Source: Pseudolabrys sp.
GTDB taxonomy: Bacteria > Pseudomonadota > Alphaproteobacteria > Rhizobiales > Xanthobacteraceae
Assembly (NCBI GenBank): GCA_019246455.1
Contig: JAFAQJ010000013.1
Coordinates: 1 to 12,705 of the forward strand
Reading direction: 5' to 3'
DNA length: 12,705 bases
The notes below the pieces were generated by a model. The model made no database searches and was not told the origin of the DNA. It saw only the letters and a list, made by a program, of their open reading frames with translations. Positions 6,790 through 12,705 of this stretch are shown here, piece by piece. The position numbers were made by a program, and so were the translations under genes. Position 1 is the first letter of the stretch. The number at the start of each line of letters is the position of its first letter.

Positions 6790-6816
6790 AAAACGCGCCC
6801 TTTGGGCGCGTTTTTA
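6790..6816. terminator. Bidirectional intrinsic terminator between rpsI and the DMT transporter
   Basis: AAAACGCGCCC (6790-6800) pairs with GGGCGCGTTTT (6804-6814) around a TTT loop. The plus strand continues with T, A and TTTG, and the minus strand ends in a TTTTC tract. The TAA stop of the convergent transporter gene (6814-6816) overlaps the stem end, so the element can serve both genes. Confidence 0.85.
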
Positions 6817-7737
6817 TTTGCCCGGCAGCAAGCGCCATACGCGCCCGTCAATCGCGGCGAGCCCGAGTGCGATGAGCGACATCCCGGCGATGTGCCGCGG
6901 CTCGAGATGCTCGCCGAGAAACGTCACGCCGAGCAAGATTGCCGTCACTGGCATCAGGAACGTCACCAGCATCAGATTGGTCGCGCCGACCGTGCGCAGC
7001 AAACGAAAGTAAATGACGTAAGCGAGCGCGGTCGAGGGGATCGCGAGGCCGAGCACTGCGCCGAGCGCACCGGGTGACGGCAAGGGCAATGTCCACGGCC
7101 GATCGATGATCAGCGCGATCGGAACGAGCGTCGCGCTCGAAACGATCATCATGCCGGCGGAGGCTATGAGGGGACCGATGCCGAGCCGTGCGAAGCGGCG
7201 GCCCCATAACCCGGCGATCGCGTAGCCGATCGCCGCCAGCATCACCGCAAGCTGCCCCGCCACGTCCGATGTCAACGCGTGTACTGCCGACGCGCCGACC
7301 ATCGCCGCAATGCCGATCATGCCAGCGATCACGCCAAACAGCCGCCCGCCGGTGAGTCTTTCGTCGTGCGTATAGACGTGCGCCAGGATTGCGGCGAAGA
7401 ACGGCGTGGTGCCGAGAAAAATCGACGCGACACCGCTCGGAATATGCGCCTGGCCCCAATTGAGCAGCACAAACGGCCCGGCATTATTGAGCAATCCCAT
7501 GCCGAGGAACGCGACCCACGCTTCGCGCGAGCGCGGCAGACGATGCCCGATGATGAGCAGCACTAGCAGCAACGTCAGGAGCCCGACGCTCACCCGCAGC
7601 GCCGCAAGCGTCAGCGGTGGCAGTTCCTTTACCGCAACCGCGACGAAGTAGAACGTGCCGCCCCACAACACGGAGAGGACGAACAACAGCGTCCATTCGC
7701 GGGCGCTCATCGCCCGGTTGATCGTGATCGGTTGCAT
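6814..7737 (-). CDS. EamA/DMT-superfamily transporter
   Basis: With the ATG at 7737 the protein has 307 residues, normal for a two-EamA-domain drug/metabolite transporter with ten membrane helices. The first repeat opens with LSVLWGGTFYFVAVAVKELP (21-40), the usual tryptophan-glycine helix followed by a positively charged residue and proline. The second repeat covers about residues 160-297, with LMLVTFLMPVTAILLG near its end. Members export amino acids, metabolites or drugs. Nothing here identifies the substrate. Other in-frame ATGs at 7887, 7815 and 7710 exist. The first two add a low-complexity non-membrane extension and would lie at or upstream of the promoter candidate. None has a strong ribosome site. 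The gene converges on rpsI and diverges from the diguanylate cyclase. Confidence 0.85.
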   Translation of the reverse strand: MQPITINRAMSAREWTLLFVLSVLWGGTFYFVAVAVKELPPLTLAALRVSVGLLTLLLVLLIIGHRLPRSREAWVAFLGMGLLNNAGPFVLLNWGQAHIPSGVASIFLGTTPFFAAILAHVYTHDERLTGGRLFGVIAGMIGIAAMVGASAVHALTSDVAGQLAVMLAAIGYAIAGLWGRRFARLGIGPLIASAGMMIVSSATLVPIALIIDRPWTLPLPSPGALGAVLGLAIPSTALAYVIYFRLLRTVGATNLMLVTFLMPVTAILLGVTFLGEHLEPRHIAGMSLIALGLAAIDGRVWRLLPGK

Positions 7738-7813
7738 GAGAGAAATAGCCGGTGGTGGAGGCAAGTTAGCGGATGCCGGAGAAGGGCCGCACCCGATTCC
7801 TGTACCGCGCTGC

Positions 7814-7844
7814 ATTATCTGACGTTCACCTAAAATTTTCGCAA
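7814..7844 (-). promoter_or_regulatory. Weak promoter candidate for the DMT transporter
   Basis: On the minus strand GATAAT (7814-7819) matches five of six -10 bases. The best -35-like element, TTGCGA (7839-7844), is 19 bases away, longer than ideal. A start near 7807 would give a leader of about 70 bases to the ATG at 7737. Confidence 0.3.
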
Positions 7845-7865
7845 GTTTTTCTTCGAAAATTGCGA
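7834..7865. promoter_or_regulatory. Overlapping inverted repeats, candidate operator
   Basis: AATTTTCG (7834-7841) is the exact inverse of CGAAAATT (7854-7861), with centres 20 bases apart, about two helical turns. Overlapping it, TCGCAA (7839-7844) is the inverse of TTGCGA (7860-7865). The element covers the -35 region proposed for the transporter gene and lies about 100 bases before the diguanylate cyclase start. This fits a binding site for a dimeric regulator. The protein is unknown. Confidence 0.4.
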
Positions 7866-7960
7866 CAGCGCTCAAGTTTTCTCCCACATCTGTTTGCTAT
7901 GACCGGCACAAGGCGCCAGCCGTAAACGCGCGCCACAACCGCGACGACAAGGCTTCTGAT

Positions 7961-9220
7961 ATGACATCCGTCGATGCCCTGCATCAGGGCATGCTCGATA
8001 TTCGTACATTATTCTTCGTGGCGGTGCTGTTCGTCACGTTGCTCGGCGCCTTTATGGTGCTGGCGTGGCTTCAGGATCGCACCATGCGTGCGCTGGCCTG
8101 GTGGGGCGCCGCCTACCTGATCGGTGGCTCTGCCGTCGTGATGTGGTCGTCGCCCTCGCCGATCATGCCGGTGCCGTCCTCGGTATCGAGCGCGCTTCTG
8201 TTTATTGCCTGCGGCATGGTGTGGAACGGCGTGCGCCTGTTCCAGGGACGCCGGATTTTGCCGCTCGCGGTGTTCGCCGGCGCGATCCTGTGGTTTGTGC
8301 TGATGCAATCGCCGCTGGTCTCGCACAGCGCCAGCGCGCGCAGCGCGGTCGCCGGCATTCTGGTCGCCGTCTATACCTTCTGCATCGCGTTCGAGCTGTG
8401 GCGCGAGCGTCGTCGCACATACTATTCGCGCGCCGCGGCAATCGTCGTTCCGGCGCTGCATGCCGCAATCTTTCTCTTGCCGATCGTGATGAAGGTCGTC
8501 GAGCCGCCCGCGCAGGCCATCGGATGGAACGAAATTTTCGCGCTCGAAACCATGCTCTACGCAGTTGGTGCCGCCTTCATCGTGCTGTTGATGGTGAAGG
8601 ACCGCTCGATTGTCGTCTACCGCACGGCGGCGACCACCGATCACCTCACCGGCTTGCTCAACCGCCGCGCTTTCGTCGAGAACGCCAATACGCTGTGCCT
8701 GCGGCAACGCCGTCATCGTCGTCCGGTCACGCTGTTCGTTTTCGATCTCGACAAATTCAAGTCGATCAACGACCGCTTCGGCCATGCGATCGGCGACGAG
8801 GCGCTGCGGGTTTTCGCCAAGAGCGTGTCTAATGCGATGCGCAGCGAAGATATTATAGCGCGCTTTGGCGGCGAGGAGTTCGTAGCGATCGTCGCGGCAG
8901 GTTCGGCCGATGCCAGCAAGATCGCCGAGCGCGTTCGCGCCACCTTCGAGCGCGACGGCGTCACCGTGGCCGGCCACGAGCTCAAGGCGACCGTGTCGAT
9001 CGGGGCCGCTTGCGCGGCTGCAGCCGACATGGACCTCGACGCCATGATCGAGCGTGCCGACGTGGCGCTCTATCAAGCCAAACACAACGGGCGCAACCGC
9101 GTCGAATTTGCCGATGACGTGCCGGCCGATGCGGCGCGCACCATCCAGGCTGAGCGCAGCCTCAATCACCGCGCCAACACGCTTTTTCGGGCGTTTTTGC
9201 GCCGCAGTGCCCAGCAATAA
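7961..9220 (+). CDS. Membrane-anchored diguanylate cyclase (GGDEF domain)
   Basis: A 419-residue protein. Residues 1-215 hold about seven hydrophobic segments (roughly 15-37, 45-62, 74-94, 99-117, 128-146, 157-178, 194-213), a membrane sensor region I cannot assign to a named family. Residues about 225-385 are a GGDEF domain: DHLTGLLNRRAF (227-238), FDLDKFKSINDRFGH (261-275), the active-site GGEEF (303-307) and SIGAA (346-350). The allosteric I-site RxxD is present as Arg294-Ser-Glu-Asp297, five residues before GGEEF. An active cyclase making cyclic di-GMP from two GTP, with product inhibition, is expected. There is no EAL domain. The last 35 residues are basic and unassigned. The ATG at 7961 is chosen by length, but its ribosome site is weak. 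An ATG at 7991 is an alternative. Confidence 0.9.
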   Translation: MTSVDALHQGMLDIRTLFFVAVLFVTLLGAFMVLAWLQDRTMRALAWWGAAYLIGGSAVVMWSSPSPIMPVPSSVSSALLFIACGMVWNGVRLFQGRRILPLAVFAGAILWFVLMQSPLVSHSASARSAVAGILVAVYTFCIAFELWRERRRTYYSRAAAIVVPALHAAIFLLPIVMKVVEPPAQAIGWNEIFALETMLYAVGAAFIVLLMVKDRSIVVYRTAATTDHLTGLLNRRAFVENANTLCLRQRRHRRPVTLFVFDLDKFKSINDRFGHAIGDEALRVFAKSVSNAMRSEDIIARFGGEEFVAIVAAGSADASKIAERVRATFERDGVTVAGHELKATVSIGAACAAAADMDLDAMIERADVALYQAKHNGRNRVEFADDVPADAARTIQAERSLNHRANTLFRAFLRRSAQQ

Positions 9221-9265
9221 CCTGCGGCAAGACCTCGTTTACCAGAATGGCCTTACCATGCCCGC

Positions 9266-9499
9266 ATGCGTGGTTTGGGGACCGCGAATTTCGGGGACGT
9301 GGTGTCGCTAGAAGCCTGCGTGGAGCGGGCCGGCGCGGCGATGGCCTGCGCCTTTTCCTCGTCGGATGAATATGAGTCCGCACTGATCGCCGAGCGTCGC
9401 GCCGCCGGCGTCTATGGTCCCAAGCGCCGCCGCCAGATCGTCATGAGCGTTGCGGGTGTGGTCTGCGGCGAGATGCTTCTGGTCTGGCTCGCCATCTGA
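9266..9499 (+). CDS. Small hypothetical protein with a C-terminal membrane segment
   Basis: A 77-residue frame that I do not recognise. Its codon pattern (mostly G or C in third positions) looks coding, and a terminator follows directly. Residues 34-56 are charged (DEYESALIAERRAAGVYGPKRRRQ), and residues 58-77 (IVMSVAGVVCGEMLLVWLAI) form a plausible single membrane helix ending at the C-terminus. The basic cluster KRRRQ precedes the helix, favouring N-in, C-out placement. The start is uncertain. The ATG at 9266 lacks a ribosome site, and a GTG at 9299 or an ATG at 9341 (GGAG upstream, 52 residues) are options. It lies 45 bases after the diguanylate cyclase and could be co-transcribed with it. 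Confidence 0.5.
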   Translation: MRGLGTANFGDVVSLEACVERAGAAMACAFSSSDEYESALIAERRAAGVYGPKRRRQIVMSVAGVVCGEMLLVWLAI

Positions 9500-9507
9500 C
9501 TGAAGGA

Positions 9508-9532
9508 AAAAGGCGCCCACAGGGCGCCTTTT
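9508..9532. terminator. Bidirectional intrinsic terminator between the small ORF and glnII
   Basis: AAAAGGCGCCC (9508-9518) pairs with GGGCGCCTTTT (9522-9532) around ACA. The plus strand ends TTTTGAATTTT and the minus strand TTTTTCC. It lies just beyond both convergent genes and can end transcription from either side. Confidence 0.87.
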
Positions 9533-9555
9533 GAATTTTAGAGGTTGTCGTGCGG

Positions 9556-10593
9556 TTACGCCGCCGCCGACTTCTTAGCCGTCGGCACTTCGGAAATCGT
9601 CTTGAGGATCTGCGAAGCGATGGCGTAGGGGTCGCCCATCGAGTTCGGGCGGCGATCTTCCAGATAACCCTTGTAGCCGTTGTTGACGAAGGAGTGTGGC
9701 ACGCGGATCGAAGCGCCACGGTCCGCTACGCCGTAGCTGAACTTGTTCCACGGCGCAGTCTCGTGCTTGCCGGTCAGGCGCTTGTCGTTGTCCGGCCCGT
9801 AGACCGCGATGTGATCCATCAGGTTCTTCTCGAAGGCCTTCATCATCGCTTCGAAATAGTCCTTGCCGCCGACGCTGCGCATATACTCGGTCGAGAAGTT
9901 GCAGTGCATGCCCGAGCCATTCCAGTCGGTATCGCCAAGCGGCTTGCAATGCCACTCGATGTCGACGCCATAGCTTTCGCACAGACGCATCATGATATAG
10001 CGGGCCATCCACATCTGGTCGGCCGCCGTGCGCGAGCCCTTGCCAAAGATCTGGAATTCCCACTGGCCCTTCGCGACTTCCGCATTGATGCCTTCATGGT
10101 TGATGCCGGCGGCGAGGCAGAAGTCGAGATGCTTCTCGACGATCTCGCGCGCGATCGATCCGACGTTCTTGTAACCGACGCCTGTGTAGTAGGGGCCTTG
10201 TGGCGCGGGATAGCCTTCCGTCGGGAAACCGAGCGGGCGGCCATCTTTGTAGAAGAAATACTCCTGCTCGAAACCAAACCAGGCGCCCGGATCGTCGAGG
10301 ATAGTGGCGCGCTTGTTCGAGGCATGCGGCGTCTTGCCATCCGGCATCATGACCTCGCACATCACCAACGCGCCATTGGTGCGCGTGGCGTCCGGATAAA
10401 CGGCAACCGGCTTGAGCACGCAGTCCGAGCTGCGGCCTTCTGCCTGCAAGGTCGACGACCCGTCGAAGCCCCACAGCGGCAGCTCTTCGAGTTTCGGAAA
10501 GTTGGCGAATTCCTTGATCTGCGTCTTGCCACGTAGATTTGGCGTCGGCGTGTAACCGTCGAGCCAGACGTACTCAAGCTTGTACTTTGTCAT
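9556..10593 (-). CDS. glnII: Glutamine synthetase type II (eukaryote-type)
   Basis: A 345-residue GSII, which makes glutamine from glutamate, ammonia and ATP. Visible motifs are DGSS (44-47), GFEQEYFF (107-114) with metal-binding glutamates, the segment NAEVAKGQWEFQ (170-181), NGSGMHCNFST (225-235), HETAPWNKFSYG (277-288), DRGASIRVP (291-299) and LEDRRP (311-316). The wording matches the rhizobial GSII group, Bradyrhizobium in particular. GSII is not controlled by adenylylation, unlike the type I enzyme encoded nearby. The ATG at 10593 has GAGAG seven bases upstream. The frame continues upstream to 10806, but that part crosses the promoter and shows no GSII similarity. A sigma-54 promoter about 80 bases upstream indicates nitrogen-limitation control through RpoN and probably NtrC. 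Confidence 0.96.
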   Translation of the reverse strand: MTKYKLEYVWLDGYTPTPNLRGKTQIKEFANFPKLEELPLWGFDGSSTLQAEGRSSDCVLKPVAVYPDATRTNGALVMCEVMMPDGKTPHASNKRATILDDPGAWFGFEQEYFFYKDGRPLGFPTEGYPAPQGPYYTGVGYKNVGSIAREIVEKHLDFCLAAGINHEGINAEVAKGQWEFQIFGKGSRTAADQMWMARYIMMRLCESYGVDIEWHCKPLGDTDWNGSGMHCNFSTEYMRSVGGKDYFEAMMKAFEKNLMDHIAVYGPDNDKRLTGKHETAPWNKFSYGVADRGASIRVPHSFVNNGYKGYLEDRRPNSMGDPYAIASQILKTISEVPTAKKSAAA

Positions 10594-10672
10594 TGCGAAT
10601 CTCTCATGAGGTGATGGAAGCGTGGTTGAGCCGCCAACGGCATTCCCGGCCGCCAACTGCCGCCCTGTCATA

Positions 10673-10688
10673 AGCACGAAATGTGCCA
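10673..10688 (-). promoter_or_regulatory. Sigma-54 (-24/-12) promoter of glnII
   Basis: On the minus strand the sequence reads TGGCACATTTCGTGCT. The -24 block TGGCAC is perfect, the -12 block GTGCT differs from TTGCW at one base, and the invariant GG (10686-10687) and GC (10674-10675) are ten bases apart as required. A start near 10662 gives a leader of about 70 bases. NtrC- and RpoN-dependent glnII promoters are established in rhizobia. Confidence 0.8.
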
Positions 10689-10743
10689 GGGGTAGCCATC
10701 GGAGACGGTGGCTGGGGCAAGGCGAGAAATGATTGTGGCAATT

Positions 10744-10820
10744 GCATTTTTCGGTGCCGAGCAGATGCGCGGCCAAGCGGATCAGTATTGCCTGCGGCGG
10801 AAGCAAAAAATAAAGGTGCC
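10744..10820. promoter_or_regulatory. Possible enhancer region upstream of the glnII promoter
   Basis: Two similar elements, each with GCA, an A/T run and then GGTGCC (10744-10758 and 10803-10820), lie about 80-160 bases upstream of the predicted glnII start. That is where an NtrC enhancer would sit. Neither keeps the classical GCAC-N7-GTGC spacing, so the assignment is tentative. Apart from these and the sigma-54 promoter, the 339-base gap between glnII and the DUF2735 gene (10594-10932) shows only short dyads (GCAATTGC at 10738-10745 and GAGCACGTTGCTC at 10851-10863) and no additional gene. Confidence 0.25.
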
Positions 10821-10932
10821 TCGAATATAGTCATACGGTGATTTGATCTGGAGCACGTTGCTCAAGAGCAGTGCGCGTCACTTTTTCGGCGTTATCTCTG
10901 CGTCAACACGCGGACCTGAACGGAGCCGAACA

Positions 10933-11139
10933 ATGACCACGGACCTGCAACGGCAGTCGGCCAACACCTCGGCCAAGATTTATGAGTTCCCGGCGCGCGG
11001 ACGGTTCGCGCTTCAGCGCCGCGATAACAATGCTGCGTTGGCATCGCCAGCATCTGTCTCGCGTTGCGCCACAGCGGCATCAGGCAGCGCGTGGTATCAC
11101 GAAGAAGCGGTCGAGGCGGCGATCCACGACGAGAACTGA
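10933..11139 (+). CDS. DUF2735 small protein, divergent from glnII
   Basis: A 68-residue protein. The N-terminal block SAKIYEFPARGR (13-24) and the C-terminal block GSAWYHEEAVEAA (51-63) match my memory of DUF2735 proteins of Rhizobiales, which I also recall next to glnII. The middle is variable and alanine/serine-rich. It is soluble, with no signal peptide or membrane helix, and its function is unknown to me. GGAG (10922-10925) lies seven bases before the ATG at 10933. The longer in-frame extension to 10843 has no support. It is transcribed away from glnII and towards glnA, between two glutamine synthetase genes, so a role in nitrogen assimilation is a reasonable inference. No clear sigma-54 or sigma-70 promoter was found in front of it. 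Confidence 0.75.
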   Translation: MTTDLQRQSANTSAKIYEFPARGRFALQRRDNNAALASPASVSRCATAASGSAWYHEEAVEAAIHDEN

Positions 11140-11171
11140 ACACGCGCCGATTGCTGAGGCTTGCAAAGAAA

Positions 11172-11197
11172 AAGGGCGCTCCGCAAGGAGCGCCCTT
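11172..11197 (-). terminator. Intrinsic terminator of glnA (may also serve the DUF2735 gene)
   Basis: AAGGGCGCTCC (11172-11182) pairs with GGAGCGCCCTT (11187-11197) around a GCAA loop, an 11-base perfect stem. On the minus strand the stem is followed by a T-rich run (TTTTTCTTT), a strong terminator 40 bases past the glnA stop. On the plus strand the tail is only TTCAAG, so termination of the DUF2735 transcript would be weaker. Confidence 0.85.
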
Positions 11198-11236
11198 CAA
11201 GTTACATCGCGGTCCGCAATGTTTGGGAAGGAACGC

Positions 11237-12646
11237 TTACGATGAGTAGTACATCTCGTACTCGACCGGATGCGGCGTGTGCTCGAACTTGATCACCTCG
11301 CTCATCTTCAGGTCGATGTAGCTGTCAATGAAATCGTCATCGAACACGCCGCCGTGCTTGAGGAACTCACGATCCTTGTCGAGGTTCATGAGTGCTTCGC
11401 GCAGCGAGCCGCATACCGTCGGGATCTTTTTCAGCTCGGCCGGCGGCAGATCGTAGAGGTCCTTGTCGCTCGGATCGCCGGGGTGCAGCTTGTTCTTGAT
11501 GCCGTCGAGGCCCGCCATCGTCATCGCCGCGAAAGCGAGATACGGATTGGCGAGCGGATCAGGGAAGCGGATCTCGATGCGCTTGGCTTTCGGATTGGTC
11601 GTGTATGGAATGCGGCACGACGCCGAACGGTTGCGCGACGAGTAAGCGAGCAGCACTGGCGCTTCGAAGCCCGGCACCAGACGCTTGTACGAGTTGGTGG
11701 TCGGGTTGGTGAAGGCGTTGATCGCCCTGGCGTGCTTGAGAACGCCGGCGATGTAGGAGAGGCAGGTTTCCGACAAATCGGCGTATTTGTTGCCGGCGAA
11801 TACCGGCTTGCCGGCCTTCCAGATCGATTGGTGGCAGTGCATGCCTGAACCGTTGTCGCCGTAGACCGGCTTCGGCATGAACGTGGCGGTTTTGCCGTAG
11901 ATCTGCGCGACCTGCTGGATGCAGTATTTGTAGATCTGCATCATGTCAGCCATCTGCGTCAGCGGAGAGAACTTCAGTCCGAGTTCGTGCTGTGCCGAGG
12001 CCACTTCGTGGTGGTGCTTCTCGACTTTGGCGCCCATACGTGCCATCGCACCGAGCATTTCCGAGCGCATGTCTTGCGCCGAGTCCTGCGGCGGGACCGG
12101 GAAGTAACCCTTCTTGGTCCCGATGCGGTGGCCGAGATTGCCGCCTTCGTAATCGGTATCGGAATTAGCTGGCAGTTCGATCGAGTCCACCTTGAAGCCG
12201 GTGTTGTAGGGATCGGCCTTGAACTTCACGTCATCGAACACGAAGAACTCGGCCTCCGGTCCGAAATAGATGGTGTCGCCGACCCCAGCTGACTTCACCA
12301 TGCCTTCGGCCTTCTTGGCGATGCCGCGCGGATCGCGGTTATAGGGTTCGCCGGTGGTCGGCTCGAGCACGTCGCAAACGAGAACGAGGGTCGTCTCGGC
12401 GAAGAACGGATCGATGCAGGCCGAGGCCGGGTCGGGCATCAGGCACATGTCGGACTCGTTGATCGCCTTCCAGCCGGCAATCGAGGAGCCGTCGAACATC
12501 TGACCTTCAGCGAACGTCTCTTCTTCGATCATGGTGACGTCGAAGGTGACGTGCTGCCACTTGCCGCGTGGATCAGTAAAACGCAGATCGACGTATTTGA
12601 CGTCGTTGTCCTTGATCGATTTCAAGACGTCTTTGGCGCTCTTCAT
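11237..12646 (-). CDS. glnA: Glutamine synthetase type I
   Basis: A 469-residue GSI, the normal length, forming dodecamers that make glutamine from glutamate, ammonia and ATP. Motifs in order: [10 protein letters not shown] (50-59), [11 protein letters not shown] (128-138), [14 protein letters not shown] (210-223) with metal and substrate glutamates, [10 protein letters not shown] (265-274), [13 protein letters not shown] (314-326) and RIEIRFPDP (356-364). Tyr398 in DKDLYDLPP is the site of adenylylation by GlnE, so this enzyme belongs to the GSI-beta group controlled by PII and GlnE. The ATG is preceded by AGAGGGG with close spacing. Only 59 bases remain upstream in the window and show no promoter. 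In many alphaproteobacteria glnB lies directly upstream and glnB-glnA are co-transcribed, which should be expected here but is not visible. Confidence 0.97.
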   Translation of the reverse strand: MKSAKDVLKSIKDNDVKYVDLRFTDPRGKWQHVTFDVTMIEEETFAEGQMFDGSSIAGWKAINESDMCLMPDPASACIDPFFAETTLVLVCDVLEPTTGEPYNRDPRGIAKKAEGMVKSAGVGDTIYFGPEAEFFVFDDVKFKADPYNTGFKVDSIELPANSDTDYEGGNLGHRIGTKKGYFPVPPQDSAQDMRSEMLGAMARMGAKVEKHHHEVASAQHELGLKFSPLTQMADMMQIYKYCIQQVAQIYGKTATFMPKPVYGDNGSGMHCHQSIWKAGKPVFAGNKYADLSETCLSYIAGVLKHARAINAFTNPTTNSYKRLVPGFEAPVLLAYSSRNRSASCRIPYTTNPKAKRIEIRFPDPLANPYLAFAAMTMAGLDGIKNKLHPGDPSDKDLYDLPPAELKKIPTVCGSLREALMNLDKDREFLKHGGVFDDDFIDSYIDLKMSEVIKFEHTPHPVEYEMYYSS

Positions 12647-12705
12647 AAATACCCCTCTTGGCTGCCGTTTCCAGGCGATGGTGAGATTTCGTGAACAATT
12701 CGGGC

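Noticed and set aside
8009..9217. Long open frame (402 codons) on the minus strand opposite the diguanylate cyclase gene
   Set aside because: Its translation is low in hydrophobic order, rich in Arg/His/Gly and matches no family, while the plus strand encodes a clear GGDEF protein. Long antisense frames are common in GC-rich genes.
9550..10536. Open frame of 328 codons on the plus strand opposite glnII
   Set aside because: It lies entirely over an unmistakable GSII gene and shows no domain or ribosome site. It reflects codon bias.
10743..10758. Second sigma-54 promoter for glnII (GGCACCGAAAAATGCA on the minus strand)
   Set aside because: GG and GC are 11 bases apart rather than the strict 10, and a correctly spaced site exists closer to the gene.
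10594..10806. N-terminal extension of glnII
   Set aside because: The frame is open to 10806, but it crosses the sigma-54 promoter and the ATG at 10593 gives a normal GSII N-terminus.
10850..10862. Sigma-54 promoter for the DUF2735 gene (GGAGCACGTTGCT)
   Set aside because: Only eight bases separate GG and GC, so RpoN is unlikely to recognise it. It is better read as a GAGCA-CGT-TGCTC dyad.
12647..12705. 3' end of glnB upstream of glnA
   Set aside because: The 59 bases contain no recognisable PII C-terminus or stop codon, so glnB cannot be called from this window.

Overview
The window is GC-rich chromosomal DNA from an alphaproteobacterium, most likely of the order Hyphomicrobiales (Rhizobiales) and close to the Bradyrhizobium/Nitrobacteraceae-Xanthobacteraceae group. 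The main reasons are a eukaryote-type glutamine synthetase II whose sequence closely resembles Bradyrhizobium GlnII as I remember it, a nearby type I glutamine synthetase, a DUF2735 small protein between the two, a long-form S9 protein, and an O-acetylhomoserine sulfhydrylase. No tRNA, rRNA, insertion sequence, phage gene or CRISPR array was seen. The region looks like stable core genome.

Layout. Positions 1-1289 (+): the C-terminal half of heme A synthase (ctaA), translationally coupled to a crotonase-fold enoyl-CoA hydratase. This pair converges on metY, and the two stop codons share one CTAG. Positions 1286-4789 (-): an ECHDC3-like crotonase, a pyridoxamine-phosphate-oxidase-fold flavoprotein and a CoA-binding Rossmann protein with overlapping reading frames, then metY, which appears to have its own promoter. 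Positions 4867-6769 (+): a very basic DUF3175 protein, a PaaI-type hotdog thioesterase, then the ribosomal operon rplM-rpsI, preceded by a promoter and a structured leader. A bidirectional terminator separates rpsI from a convergent EamA/DMT exporter gene (6814-7737, -). A divergent intergenic region with overlapping inverted repeats follows, then a membrane-anchored diguanylate cyclase (7961-9220, +) and a small predicted membrane protein (9266-9499, +). A second bidirectional terminator closes that block.

Positions 9556-12646 form a nitrogen-assimilation cluster. glnII (-) has a near-perfect -24/-12 sigma-54 promoter, which points to RpoN/NtrC control. A divergent 68-residue DUF2735 gene (+) and glnA (-), with its conserved adenylylation tyrosine, complete the cluster. 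glnB often lies just upstream of glnA in relatives, but it is not in the window.

Most genes are ordinary. The points most worth following up are the DUF2735 microprotein between two glutamine synthetase genes, the rplM leader hairpin whose loop is complementary to the Shine-Dalgarno sequence, the overlapping dyads between the exporter and the diguanylate cyclase, and the overlapping crotonase/flavoprotein/CoA-binding gene set upstream of metY.
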